A stretch of DNA of 64,000 nt from JAAZGD01 sp964383845. GTDB taxonomy: Bacteria > Bacillota > Clostridia > Peptostreptococcales > Anaerovoracaceae. The stretch lies in the NCBI GenBank assembly GCA_964383845.1, contig CAYLIF010000003.1, positions 1-64,000 of the forward strand, given 5' to 3'. The stretch's first letter is position 1. Every line of letters begins with the position of its first letter. Of this stretch, positions 43,081 through 52,100 are shown in pieces. The notes beneath the pieces were generated by a model. That model had not been told where the DNA came from. It searched no databases and saw only the letters and a program-made list of their open reading frames with translations. Position numbers and translations under genes: made by a program.

Positions 43081-43090
43081 CAACTTCTTT

Positions 43091-43119
43091 ATTATACCAT
43101 CAATAGCTTTTTCATCCAA
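43091..43119 (-). promoter_or_regulatory. tRNA-Gly promoter overlapping the argD 3' end
   Basis: TTGGAT (43114-43119), 17-base spacer, TATAAT (43091-43096) on the minus strand. The -35 box lies in the last codons of argD. Confidence 0.75.
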
Positions 43120-44293
43120 TCACTTTTTTTAAAATATCTAATCCTTTTCTAATTTCCTCCCATGAGATTGTAAGAGGAGGCAATAACCTGACCTTATCCT
43201 TAGCAGTAAGAATAAGTAGGCCTTCAGCTAGGGCTAATTTAGCGACATCTTTAGCTTCCTGTCCATCTACATGAAATCCAATCATTAAGCCCTTGCCAGA
43301 GATATTTTTAACAGATTTCATAGTAGCAAGTGCATCCATAATAATTTGTCCTTTATTTTCTACATCCTTTAAAAAGTTAGGGGTCAGACGTTTTAATACA
43401 ACCAATGCTCCAGCAGATATTACTGGATTTCCACCAAAGGTTGATCCATGATCTCCTGGCCCCAAAACATTTTTCACCTTTTCCCCTATTAAAACTCCGC
43501 CTATTGGTAGCCCTCCCCCAATACCTTTTGCAAATGTAAGGATGTCGGGCTTGCAACCGTACCCTTCGTAGGCAAACAAAGTCCCCGTTCTTCCAATGCC
43601 TGTTTGTATTTCATCAATCATGAAGATTAAATCCTTGTCTTTGCAAAGAGTTTCCAGCTCTTTGACAAAGCTTGGAGTTAAACTCCTTACTCCCCCTTCA
43701 CCTTGAATAAGCTCTATTAAAATTCCGCAAGTTTTCTCAGTCATCAAAGACTTTATGCTATCAATACTTAGTTCTCCATAAGAAAAGCCTTCTACAAATG
43801 GTTGGAAATCTTTATGAAATGATGGTTGTCCAGTTGCTGTAAGTGCAGCCATAGTGCGCCCATGAAAAGACCCATTTAATGTTATTATTTCATTACGTCC
43901 ACCTGATTTATTTCCATATTTTCGAGCTATCTTAATTGCACATTCATTTGCTTCAGCACCAGAGTTAAGGAAAAGTGCCTTTTCGAATGTTGACCTTTTT
44001 ATTAGTTCTTGGGCCAAATCTGTTGAAGGTTTGCTGTAGTAAAGATTTGAACAATGTTGCATTAAAGCTAGTTGATCCCTTATGGCTTCCATCCATAAAT
44101 CATCGCAAAATCCCAGACTGTTTACCCCAATTCCTGATGTGAAATCTATATACGTCTTCCCTTCATCACTTATCACTGTTGCATTTTTACCTTTTGTTAG
44201 GCATACATTAAATCTTTGATATGTGTTTGCAACATACTGTTCATCTCTTTCTTGTATTGAGTTTTTAATTGCTCCTTGAGCCATATTTCCCAT
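43112..44293 (-). CDS. argD: Acetylornithine aminotransferase
   Basis: 393 residues, class III PLP aminotransferase. NSGAEANECAIKIAR, FHGRTMAALTATGQ, and the PLP lysine in LTFAKGIGGGLPIG are all present. It makes N-acetylornithine from N-acetylglutamate semialdehyde. The ATG overlaps the argB stop by one base (TAATG). Last gene of argC-J-B-D; argF is not here. Confidence 0.93.
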   Translation of the reverse strand: MGNMAQGAIKNSIQERDEQYVANTYQRFNVCLTKGKNATVISDEGKTYIDFTSGIGVNSLGFCDDLWMEAIRDQLALMQHCSNLYYSKPSTDLAQELIKRSTFEKALFLNSGAEANECAIKIARKYGNKSGGRNEIITLNGSFHGRTMAALTATGQPSFHKDFQPFVEGFSYGELSIDSIKSLMTEKTCGILIELIQGEGGVRSLTPSFVKELETLCKDKDLIFMIDEIQTGIGRTGTLFAYEGYGCKPDILTFAKGIGGGLPIGGVLIGEKVKNVLGPGDHGSTFGGNPVISAGALVVLKRLTPNFLKDVENKGQIIMDALATMKSVKNISGKGLMIGFHVDGQEAKDVAKLALAEGLLILTAKDKVRLLPPLTISWEEIRKGLDILKKVIG

Positions 44294-45198
44294 TATGGTT
44301 TTGTCCTTTCTTGATGGTCTAAATTTTCTTCCCCTTTTGATAGCATTGTTCCCACACCTTTATCTGAAAAAAGTTCCATAAGAATAGAGTGGCGTAATCT
44401 TCCATCAATTATAACTGCGCTTGACACTCCATTTTTCATTCCATATACACAGCTTGAAATTTTAGGAATCATCCCACCATATATTATTCCAGACTGTATT
44501 AAATTAGGGATTTCCTCTAATGCAATTAAATCTATCAAACTGTCTTCATTTTTATTTCTAAGCACACCTCTTGTGTTCGACATAAATATGAGTCTTTCAG
44601 CATTCAATGCGCCGGCTATTGCAGCAGCAGCTGTATCTCCATTGATATTGTAGGTTTGCCCCTCGTCATCCACACCCATACCGGCTATTACTGGGATATA
44701 ATTGTCTCTTAAACTGGATTGTATGATATCGGTGTTAATTTTTACAATGTCTCCTACGAATCCCAATTCCTCATTTTGTCTTTGTTTCTCAGCTATAATC
44801 ATTCCACCATCGCATCCACAAAGGCCCACTGCTTTGCCCTTATTTTTATGTATCAACGAAACTAATCCCTTATTAACTTTTCCGCAGAGAACCATTTTTA
44901 CAATATCAACACTTTCTTCGTCGGTACACCTGATGCCGTTTATGAATTTCGTTTTTTTATTTAGCTTTTCCAACATCTTTGAAATTTCTATTCCTCCACC
45001 GTGAACCAAAACAACTTTTATACCAACAGCATTTAGTAATATTATATCTCGAATCACTGATTCTTCTAGTTCTGGTGTCAACATTGCATTGCCTCCGTAT
45101 TTCACAACTATGGTTTTACCATAATATTTCTGGATATATGGAAGCGCTTCTGCCAATATTTCTGCATTTGTCTCTACTATTTTTTTATGATGTAACAA
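44293..45198 (-). CDS. argB: Acetylglutamate kinase
   Basis: 301 residues from a TTG (45196-45198) with GGGGG 8 bases upstream. Amino-acid kinase fold: VKYGGNAM, VLVHGGGIEIS, NINGDTAAAAIAGAL. The N-terminal helix (ILAEALPYIQKYYGK) is of the arginine-inhibited hexameric type, so feedback by arginine is likely. Phosphorylates N-acetylglutamate. Confidence 0.95.
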   Translation of the reverse strand: MLHHKKIVETNAEILAEALPYIQKYYGKTIVVKYGGNAMLTPELEESVIRDIILLNAVGIKVVLVHGGGIEISKMLEKLNKKTKFINGIRCTDEESVDIVKMVLCGKVNKGLVSLIHKNKGKAVGLCGCDGGMIIAEKQRQNEELGFVGDIVKINTDIIQSSLRDNYIPVIAGMGVDDEGQTYNINGDTAAAAIAGALNAERLIFMSNTRGVLRNKNEDSLIDLIALEEIPNLIQSGIIYGGMIPKISSCVYGMKNGVSSAVIIDGRLRHSILMELFSDKGVGTMLSKGEENLDHQERTKP

Positions 45199-45252
45199 TT
45201 CATTATCCCCCTTTAATAATTGACTATACCTATTCTGATGGTGTTTTTACTA

Positions 45253-46500
45253 TTAGGTCCTATAGTCACCATTAATCTTCACATAATCGTAAGTCAAGTC
45301 GCAACCCCATGCAATTCCAGTTCCATTTCCCTCTTTTAATTTCACTTCGATTGTAATCTCTTTTTCTTCTAGTATTCGTTTCGCTGTAACCTCATCAAAA
45401 GGTTTTGAATATCCTTCTTTACAGACCATTATTTCCCCTAGTGCAGATGAATACCATATGTCTGCCAGCTCTAAACCTTTGGCACCTTCTATTGAACCTA
45501 AGGCACAAAGCACCCGACCCCAATTGGCGTCTGCTCCGAAAACAGCTGTTTTAACCAAACTTGATTGGATAACTGCTTTGGCCAATTTTCTTGCAGTTTC
45601 TTGTTCTTCAGCCCCTTCTACTATGCAAGTTATGCCTTTGCTAGCGCCTTCTCCGTCCCAAGCAATATCCCGGGCTAATTGGGTTGTGACTTGTTTAAGA
45701 GCTTCAAGGAAAACATGATACTCTTTTCCCTCAACAGTAATCTCTGGGTTTTCTGACATACCATTTGTCATTAATACAACCATGTCGTTTGTGGATGTAT
45801 CTCCATCCACAGATATCTGATGAAAGGACTGATCAACTGCAGATTTTAAAGCCTTTTTCATGAGCTCTAATGAAATGCTTACATCACTAGTTAAAAAGCA
45901 AAGCATTGTAGCCATATTAGGGTGAATCATTCCACTGCCCTTTGCAATACCACCTAGTTTGCAAAGCTCTTTCCCGATTTTAAATTTAACAGCAGCTTCT
46001 TTGATTATTGTATCTGTTGTTAGTATCCCTTGTGCTGCAAAGCATGATCCATTTTCTGATAGATTAGCTACAAGATGAGGGATACCATCCTCAAATGGTT
46101 TAATTGAAAGGGGAACACCAATAACTCCGGTAGATGCAACTATTATATTTTCAGAGGGAATTTCTAAGGACTCAGCTAAAATTAAACAGGATTTGTAGGC
46201 AACTTCTTCACCATCTCTTGTGCAAGTGTTTGCATTGCCACTGTTACATAGAATCCCTTGGCAAGTACCATCTTTAAGATGGTCTGCTGTAACAATTAAA
46301 GGAGCTCCTTTTACAAGATTTTTAGTATAAACCGCCACACCATTGGCGGGTTTTTCGCTAAATATCAAAGACATATCTTTTTTGTTGGGATCCGATTTGA
46401 TACCAGCGTGATAACCACTTGCCTTAAAGCCTTTTGGCGCACAAACACCTTTGTCTACTGGTTGTATTTGTGAATTTTCTTCATTTTGATTTGATGCCAT
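45253..46500 (-). CDS. argJ: Bifunctional ornithine acetyltransferase / N-acetylglutamate synthase
   Basis: 415 residues. The self-cleavage and nucleophile motif KGSGMIHPNMATML is intact, with the threonine of ATM expected to become the N-terminus of the beta chain. VDGDTSTND and GADANWGRVLCALG are conserved. It recycles the acetyl group in the cyclic arginine pathway. The mono- versus bifunctional state cannot be read from sequence. Confidence 0.95.
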   Translation of the reverse strand: MASNQNEENSQIQPVDKGVCAPKGFKASGYHAGIKSDPNKKDMSLIFSEKPANGVAVYTKNLVKGAPLIVTADHLKDGTCQGILCNSGNANTCTRDGEEVAYKSCLILAESLEIPSENIIVASTGVIGVPLSIKPFEDGIPHLVANLSENGSCFAAQGILTTDTIIKEAAVKFKIGKELCKLGGIAKGSGMIHPNMATMLCFLTSDVSISLELMKKALKSAVDQSFHQISVDGDTSTNDMVVLMTNGMSENPEITVEGKEYHVFLEALKQVTTQLARDIAWDGEGASKGITCIVEGAEEQETARKLAKAVIQSSLVKTAVFGADANWGRVLCALGSIEGAKGLELADIWYSSALGEIMVCKEGYSKPFDEVTAKRILEEKEITIEVKLKEGNGTGIAWGCDLTYDYVKINGDYRT

Positions 46501-46528
46501 TTCTTGATTTCCTTTCGTTTCCTTATTA

Positions 46529-47461
46529 TTAACCTATAAACAGGCCTCTGTCCTCTTTTATACCTAACATCAAGTTCATGCATTGTACAGCAGCTCCTGA
46601 GGCGCCTTTTCCAAGATTATCATAAACCGCAGCTACTACCGGATTTTCTTGAGATCCATAAATATATATATCAAGATCATCATTGCCAGCCTTTTCATCT
46701 CCATAAATCATTAAATCGTGATATTCTTTGACTTCTATTAAATCCTCTTTATTATAGTAATCCTTGTATATCCTAACTAGGTCTTTTTTGCCTATTTGTT
46801 GGTTAAACAACTCTTCTTGTAATGGTATAGTTACTATCATACCTCTATAATAATTTGCTACTACTGGTATGAAGATGGGAGTCTTTAATAGATTTGACAT
46901 GGCTTTCATTTCTGGTAAATGTTTATGATTTTGTGAAAGACTGTATTGGCTTGGACTTCTTAGAGATGTAGCCCCCATTTCTTCATAATCTTTTATCATG
47001 GTTTTCCCCCCGCCGCTATAACCTGTTAAAGAGAAGCAATTAAGGGTACTTTCTAGGTTTAAAATCCCCCTTTCTACTAAAGGTCTCACAATCAGAATTA
47101 AACCGCTTGCATGACATCCTGGAACACACACTCTAGAACTGGATGCTATACGTTGCCTTTGCTTTGGTCTTAGCTCCGGCAAACCATAAACCCACTGAGG
47201 ATTTGTACGGTGAGCTGTGGATGCATCTAATATGCGACCTTTGTCCTGCACTTCTATTACTAAGTCTTCAGAGGCCTGATCCGGAAGACACAGGATAGAT
47301 AAATCGGAATTCTCTACCATCTTTTTCCTAGATGATAAGTTTTTTCGTTCCTCTTCTGGCAAAGATAATAATTCAATGTCGTCACGTTCCAGTAAACGAT
47401 TATAAATTTCTAGTCCTGTTGTCCCGTTTGAACCATCAATGAAAATTTTATTTTTCTTCAT
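46529..47461 (-). CDS. argC: N-acetyl-gamma-glutamyl-phosphate reductase, short (type 2) form
   Basis: 310 residues from the ATG at 47459-47461; AAGGAG is 10 bases upstream, and the ATG at 47470 is too close to it. The Rossmann start KIFIDGSNGTTGLEIYNRL and the active-site cysteine in VPGCHASG are seen. Length and sequence fit the type 2 ArgC group rather than the 345-residue type 1. First structural gene of the arg operon, behind a 300-base leader. Confidence 0.93.
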   Translation of the reverse strand: MKKNKIFIDGSNGTTGLEIYNRLLERDDIELLSLPEEERKNLSSRKKMVENSDLSILCLPDQASEDLVIEVQDKGRILDASTAHRTNPQWVYGLPELRPKQRQRIASSSRVCVPGCHASGLILIVRPLVERGILNLESTLNCFSLTGYSGGGKTMIKDYEEMGATSLRSPSQYSLSQNHKHLPEMKAMSNLLKTPIFIPVVANYYRGMIVTIPLQEELFNQQIGKKDLVRIYKDYYNKEDLIEVKEYHDLMIYGDEKAGNDDLDIYIYGSQENPVVAAVYDNLGKGASGAAVQCMNLMLGIKEDRGLFIG

Positions 47462-47556
47462 GAAAATCATTCTCCTTTTATTTGCTTTTCTTTTCTCTTT
47501 TGTTTTTATATTTATCTGATTAGCAACACGACTTATATAAGTTCCATTTTACCTAT

Positions 47557-47591
47557 AAAAAAACGCCTTTGGATAAATACCCAAAAGACGC
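47557..47591 (-). terminator. Attenuator-type terminator in the argC leader
   Basis: Minus-strand GCGTC-T-TTTGG pairs with CCAAAGGCG (one bulge, G-T pairs) around GTATTTAT, followed by seven T. It lies 64 bases after the leader peptide stop and about 95 before argC. Confidence 0.82.
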
Positions 47592-47654
47592 TTGTTGAAT
47601 TTCCATCAAACACCTCATGAGCTGGGCTAATACAGCCTGCTCATGATGAAATCA

Positions 47655-47714
47655 TCATAAGACAGACCCTAGGTGTCTGGCTCTTCTAAATTTTGAAAAC
47701 AAATAATTACTCAT
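47655..47714 (-). CDS. Arginine leader peptide (19 residues) before argC
   Basis: ATG at 47712-47714, GAGG 8 bases upstream, TGA at 47655-47657. Residues 10-14 are RRARH: three arginines in four codons, all AGA (47685-47687, 47682-47684, 47676-47678). It lies between the promoter and a terminator, and its arginine codons precede a region able to fold in several ways (CAGAC/GTCTG; AGACACCT/AGGTGTTT; TCATGAGC/GCTCATGA). This is the layout of ribosome-mediated attenuation responding to Arg-tRNA. I could not trace a convincing antiterminator by eye. Confidence 0.7.
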   Translation of the reverse strand: MSNYLFSKFRRARHLGSVL

Positions 47715-47758
47715 ATCTCTAACCTCATAGTGTATTAAACATAATTCTTTATTGTGAT

Positions 47759-47787
47759 ACTTTAGCACGGCTAATAAGGGATGTCAA
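47759..47787 (-). promoter_or_regulatory. arg operon promoter
   Basis: TTGACA (47782-47787), 17-base spacer, TAAAGT (47759-47764) on the minus strand. Start near 47752, leaving a leader of about 290 bases before argC. Confidence 0.82.
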
Positions 47788-47805
47788 TAACAAACTAGAT
47801 AAATC

Positions 47806-47819
47806 TGTGAATATTCACA
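47806..47819. promoter_or_regulatory. Palindrome upstream of the arg promoter
   Basis: TGTGAATATTCACA, a perfect 14-base palindrome 18 bases upstream of the -35. It contains the TGAAT/ATTCA halves seen in ARG boxes but without the usual four-base centre, so ArgR binding is only possible. Confidence 0.45.
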
Positions 47820-47856
47820 AATTTAACTATTTTTTTAACGGTATATGTTGTAATAA

Positions 47857-47890
47857 AACAATAAAACCAGCAGATCCTGGTTTTATTGTT
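47857..47890 (-). terminator. Terminator after the aminotransferase gene
   Basis: 14-bp perfect stem AACAATAAAACCAG / CTGGTTTTATTGTT with a 6-base loop. TTTTATT follows on the minus strand; GATTTTTT follows on the plus strand, so it may work both ways. Confidence 0.8.
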
Positions 47891-47916
47891 GATTTTTTAC
47901 GTTTAATCTTATTCTA

Positions 47917-49170
47917 TTATTTACTGGAATTGACTCTTTCTACTGCCTCTTTTATCTTTTCGGGAATTCCTCGCAATTTTTCCAAAGAAACTGCGGAAAC
48001 TGCAACCCTTATTCCTTTTGCTAAAGGTACTAAGAATATACCGTCTTTCATAAGTTCATCAACGACTTCAGCAGATCTTTCCATTGGTAGTGAGGCGAAA
48101 AAGCCTCCATCATATGGAACCATATGAAGGCCACATGCCTTAGTTGCTTCTTCAAAACCACGGCCTCTGGCCAACAAAATTTCTCTGAATCCCTTTCTCT
48201 CCAGCTCTATTTTATGGAGTAAGTCAGGATTTTCATGCACTCGAGTCAAAAGAGCTTGAACCGCTCGTGTACCATTTGACCATGTGCCACGGCAAGACTG
48301 CTCGCATACCAATTTAAACTCATCAGCGATTTCTTCATTTGCAGTCAAACAGATCATGGCACCGCCTCTCATTCCATAGAGCGTATACCCCTTGGACATA
48401 CTGTATCCGATAACCGTAAGAATGTTATTGTGTAAACCATCTAATTTTTTTAGAAAATTACGTTCCTTCACTGGATCGCTGGCATAATCAATATATGCAA
48501 TGTCCACAAAAATAGTAATTATATTTCCTTGCTTTGCTTCTTTATCTAAAACCTCGATAATTAAGTCCCATTCACTCTCAGTAATTGAATAACCAGTTGG
48601 ATTATGGGCTGGTGTATTTAATAGAATTACAAGTTTACCTTGGGCTGCGGTAAGTTCTTTAACCTTCTCTTCAAAAGAGTTGATGTTAAAAAACCCTAAA
48701 TCATCAAACAATGTAAACGTAGCTATTGTTCTTCCATGTTCTTGGGCAATTGTATTGTAAGGCCCCCAAAACCAGTCAGAGGTAAGGACTTTGTCTCCTA
48801 TTTTTGAGTAGTTAACAATGGTATTTCTAATAGCTCCACTACCTCCTGGAGTTGCAATAGCTCTTGTGTAGCCCTTAGGTATGAAATCTCCAAAAGCTTC
48901 TTTTATAACGGCTTTATGGTAAGTGGGAAGCCCTCCTATTGGCGCATAATCAGCAAAATCTTCTGGTTTCAGGCTTTTCAAAACCTCCACCACAGAGCTT
49001 AGTATCATTAAATTCCCCTCATCATCTAAGAGAGACCCCACTGTTCCGTTTATTACTTTTTCCTTGCCTTCTTTCTCTGCCATGTCTTTGGCCATGCCAG
49101 AAATTCCAAAAATAACATCTCTTGCAGGAATAACTCTACCGTTAGCCTCTGCCAATATATAATCTCCCAT
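47917..49170 (-). CDS. Class I/II PLP-dependent aminotransferase
   Basis: 417 residues. The aspartate-aminotransferase fold is clear: NTPAHNPTGYS (the N that hydrogen-bonds PLP), FVDIAYIDYA, and the Schiff-base lysine in IGYSMSKGYTLYGMRGG. Sequence resembles aromatic or aspartate aminotransferases of anaerobes; the donor is not certain. It is monocistronic, with a TATAAT box at 49212-49217, GGGGAA before the ATG, and a strong terminator after it. Confidence 0.88.
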   Translation of the reverse strand: MGDYILAEANGRVIPARDVIFGISGMAKDMAEKEGKEKVINGTVGSLLDDEGNLMILSSVVEVLKSLKPEDFADYAPIGGLPTYHKAVIKEAFGDFIPKGYTRAIATPGGSGAIRNTIVNYSKIGDKVLTSDWFWGPYNTIAQEHGRTIATFTLFDDLGFFNINSFEEKVKELTAAQGKLVILLNTPAHNPTGYSITESEWDLIIEVLDKEAKQGNIITIFVDIAYIDYASDPVKERNFLKKLDGLHNNILTVIGYSMSKGYTLYGMRGGAMICLTANEEIADEFKLVCEQSCRGTWSNGTRAVQALLTRVHENPDLLHKIELERKGFREILLARGRGFEEATKACGLHMVPYDGGFFASLPMERSAEVVDELMKDGIFLVPLAKGIRVAVSAVSLEKLRGIPEKIKEAVERVNSSK

Positions 49171-49328
49171 AATAAATTCCCCTTTTCCTTTTGTTCATAA
49201 GACTGAAAGTAATTATACCACCCTATAATCTTTTTAAAACCTTTTTTTTAAATCTAATTTTTATTTTGAAATCAGTTTCCGAAGCTCTAAATTTAACTTA
49301 TTATCTTTACTTTTTTGAGACGTGTTAG

Positions 49329-49967
49329 CTAAACCTTGACTTTCAAGTAATTAATTTCCAATCCTTTATTGGAAAAACTCTCTTCATACTCGGTCATAGG
49401 TCTACGGGCAGATAATTGGCTTTTATGCAAATCTCTACTTAAATCTATGATCTCCATGTTTTTTCTATTTACTTCACTTAAAGTAAAATCAAAAAGCATA
49501 TTATTGTCTGTTTTTATTTCAATTATGCCTCCAGCTTTGAGTATTTTTTGATAGCCTATCAGGTAGTTCTCTGAAGTCAATCTACGTTTGAAATGTCTTT
49601 CTTTAGGCCAAGGATCACTAAAGTTTAAATAAATACCCGAAACCTCTCCTTCATCAAACCAATCTTGGGGAGTTCTTAAAAATTCGGCAACTACTTTTAT
49701 ATTAGCAACATCCAGTCCACTTATTTTGTTTAAAGCTCGCAAAGCCACGGTTTGATTACCCTCAATTCCCACGAAGTTTCTTAGGGGATAAAAAAAAGAA
49801 AGATCCGAAATAAACTTCCCCTTGCCGCAACCAATTTCCAGATATATAGGATTATCATTGAAAAAAAGCCTATTCCAGTTACCCTTTTCTTTATTTGGGG
49901 ATTTAACCCATATTTCTTCATAACTATTGAGTTTTTCTTCGATATTTTTAGTTTTTCTTTGTCTCAT
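49329..49967 (-). CDS. trmB: tRNA (guanine-N7-)-methyltransferase
   Basis: 212 residues. SAM-binding LEIGCGKGKF, then YLNFSDPWPKERHFKRRL and the C-terminal RRPMTEYEESF, all diagnostic for TrmB, which forms m7G46 in tRNA. No Shine-Dalgarno is visible; the ATG is 8 bases after the queT stop, so it depends on coupling. Confidence 0.95.
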   Translation of the reverse strand: MRQRKTKNIEEKLNSYEEIWVKSPNKEKGNWNRLFFNDNPIYLEIGCGKGKFISDLSFFYPLRNFVGIEGNQTVALRALNKISGLDVANIKVVAEFLRTPQDWFDEGEVSGIYLNFSDPWPKERHFKRRLTSENYLIGYQKILKAGGIIEIKTDNNMLFDFTLSEVNRKNMEIIDLSRDLHKSQLSARRPMTEYEESFSNKGLEINYLKVKV

Positions 49968-49975
49968 TATAGTTT

Positions 49976-50443
49976 TTACGAAAAAAAATTTTCATATCTC
50001 CTAAGTATATTTAACAATGGATATCCTAGTCCATAGCAAGATATGGCTTGGCCAAGTGAAACCCAAAGTATACATGCAATTAAAGACACTGGAACACCGT
50101 ACCCGAAATGCAGTAGACCACCTATCAGCACACCATTTATAATAACTGGAGGTAAAGGAACTAGGAGAGGAGTCTTTCTTAAGCGATAAGATAACAAGGC
50201 GCTCATTAGAGTAGCAAGACTACCAAAAAACATATCTAGCATTCCATATGGTCCTAAGATGTTTGCTATTAGGCAACCTACAAAAAGTCCTGGTATAGCC
50301 ACTGGAGTAAAGTAAGGAAGTATTGTTAAAGCTTCTGAAATTCTAATTTGCATAACGCCATAGCTTATAGGTGCAAATATAAAGGTTAAAACCACATAGA
50401 TTGATGCTATTACAGCCCCTTGAATTAATGGTTTAGTTTTCAT
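49976..50443 (-). CDS. queT: QueT-family queuosine-precursor ECF S component
   Basis: 155 residues with five or six transmembrane helices; ISEALTILPYFTPVAIPGLFVGC and NILGPYGMLDMFFGSLATL are typical of QueT, the substrate-binding protein for queuosine precursors. Its start overlaps the ecfT stop by four bases, so the S component is built into the ECF operon. No preQ1 riboswitch was seen upstream. Confidence 0.88.
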   Translation of the reverse strand: MKTKPLIQGAVIASIYVVLTFIFAPISYGVMQIRISEALTILPYFTPVAIPGLFVGCLIANILGPYGMLDMFFGSLATLMSALLSYRLRKTPLLVPLPPVIINGVLIGGLLHFGYGVPVSLIACILWVSLGQAISCYGLGYPLLNILRRYENFFS

Positions 50444-51252
50444 ATTAAAAGTCCAACAATATAGGGTTCAACAACAATTACAGCCACAAACAATATTAAA
50501 ATAAAAATTGCAATTCCGTCCCTTAAGCCGATTTTTATGGCGTTCATTCGAGTTCGATTATCGCCGCCTCGATAACAACGAGCCTCCATGGCTAAGGCAA
50601 GGTCCTGAGCAATTCGGAAGGCGCTTATAAACAAGGGTACCAGTAAGGGAATAAGGCTTTTGGCTCTATTTAATATATTCCCGCTCTCAAAATCTGCACC
50701 TCTGGCCATCTGCGCTTTCATTATTTTATCTGTTTCTTCAAGAAGAGTCGGAATAAACCTAAGGGCAATAGTCATCATCATTGCCAATTCATGGGCTGGA
50801 ACTTTAAATAGGCGCAAAGGTTTTAAAAGACTCTCAATTCCGTCAGTCAAATTAATAGGCTTTGTAGTAAGAGTTAGTAGGGAGGAACCCATTATCAGTA
50901 AAATGAGTCGAATAGCCATAAAAACTGCTGTATTAAGGCCTTCACGGGTAATAGTAAGAAACCCTAATTTCCACAGAACTTCTCCACCTATCATAAACAT
51001 ATTAACTGTGAAAGTGAATATAATTATAATCAATATAGGTTTTAGCCCTCTTACTAAAAATCCGAAAGGAACTTTAGACATAGCTATAACTATGGCTAAA
51101 GCAAAAGTTGCAATAGCAAAGCCTATAAAATCTTTCACTAAAAATAAGGTTATTATAAAAACAAGAGCCATAACAATCTTAACTCTAGGATCCAATTTAT
51201 GTATTCGTGATTCCTCTGGAAAGTACTGTCCTAACGTAATATCTCTTATCAT
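50440..51252 (-). CDS. ecfT: ECF transporter transmembrane subunit EcfT
   Basis: 270 residues: about five hydrophobic helices and the two cytoplasmic coupling helices ending in Ala-Arg-Gly type motifs (AQMARGADF and AMEARCYRGG) that bind the ATPases. Overlaps ecfA2 by four bases. Confidence 0.95.
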   Translation of the reverse strand: MIRDITLGQYFPEESRIHKLDPRVKIVMALVFIITLFLVKDFIGFAIATFALAIVIAMSKVPFGFLVRGLKPILIIIIFTFTVNMFMIGGEVLWKLGFLTITREGLNTAVFMAIRLILLIMGSSLLTLTTKPINLTDGIESLLKPLRLFKVPAHELAMMMTIALRFIPTLLEETDKIMKAQMARGADFESGNILNRAKSLIPLLVPLFISAFRIAQDLALAMEARCYRGGDNRTRMNAIKIGLRDGIAIFILILFVAVIVVEPYIVGLLI

Positions 51253-52100
51253 TGATTAAGTACCCCATATATAGCATCTGTGGCTTCTTCTACTGTCAAT
51301 GGCGAACTCTCTATTTGGATTCCCTTTTCCTTCATCTGTTTAATCAACTGTGCTGCCGGTGGCAAATCAAGGCCCATTGAATATAAAGCTTCTTCTCGAG
51401 AAAATATCTCACTAGGAGTACCTTCCATTACTAATCTTCCACCTTCCATTACCAAAACCTTATCAGAATGAGCAACGATATCCGCCATGTTGTGTGACAC
51501 AAGAATTATTATTCCTTGTGTGGTGCTGTGTATTCTACAAATCATATCTAATATATCTCTATGACCTTTAGGGTCTAAACCAGCAGTAGGCTCATCAAGA
51601 ATCAAGACTTTTGGACGCATAGCTAAAACTCCAGCAATGGCAACTCTTCGTTTCTGCCCTCCAGACAATTCAAAGGGCGAAACTTCTGCTATTTCAGCTT
51701 CCTCTAATCCTACGAATTTTAATGCTTCACTGACTCTAAGGGCTACCTCATCTTCATCTAAATCTAAATTTCTGGGTCCAAAGGCTATATCCTTCCAAAC
51801 AGTTTCTTCAAAAAGTTGGTATTCGGGATATTGAAAAACAAGGCCAATGTTCCTTCGGATATCCTTCATAGAAACACTTTTTTGATTAATGTCTTTACCA
51901 TCAATAAGAACGGTGCCCGAATTTGGTTTTAACAGTCCATTTAAGTGTTGCACCAAGGTAGATTTCCCTGAGCCAGTATGTCCTATTATTCCAACAAAAG
52001 TATTGTCTTCAATGAAAACACTTACATCTTTTACTGCTACTTGCTCGTGAGGGAGTCCTTCACTAAATATATATGTTACATTTTTTAATTCGATTGACAT
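51249..52100 (-). CDS. ecfA2: ECF transporter ATPase EcfA2
   Basis: 283 residues. Walker A GHTGSGKST, Q-loop FQYPEYQLFEETVWKDIAFG, signature ELSGGQKRRVA, Walker B VLILDEPTAGLDP. The YPEYQLFE variant is the EcfA2 form. Overlaps ecfA1 by 16 bases. Confidence 0.95.
   Translation of the reverse strand: MSIELKNVTYIFSEGLPHEQVAVKDVSVFIEDNTFVGIIGHTGSGKSTLVQHLNGLLKPNSGTVLIDGKDINQKSVSMKDIRRNIGLVFQYPEYQLFEETVWKDIAFGPRNLDLDEDEVALRVSEALKFVGLEEAEIAEVSPFELSGGQKRRVAIAGVLAMRPKVLILDEPTAGLDPKGHRDILDMICRIHSTTQGIIILVSHNMADIVAHSDKVLVMEGGRLVMEGTPSEIFSREEALYSMGLDLPPAAQLIKQMKEKGIQIESSPLTVEEATDAIYGVLNQ

Noticed and set aside
42937..43111. Further tRNA genes beside tRNA-Gly
   Set aside because: The flanks fold only into simple hairpins; no second cloverleaf is present.
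47471..47760. T-box or known metabolite riboswitch before argC
   Set aside because: No T-box core sequence was found and the fold does not match a riboswitch class I recognise; a leader peptide explains it better.
50660..51259. A 199-codon plus-strand open frame opposite ecfT
   Set aside because: It is fully antisense to a clear EcfT gene, has no good ribosome site, and its composition is that of a reverse reading of hydrophobic codons.
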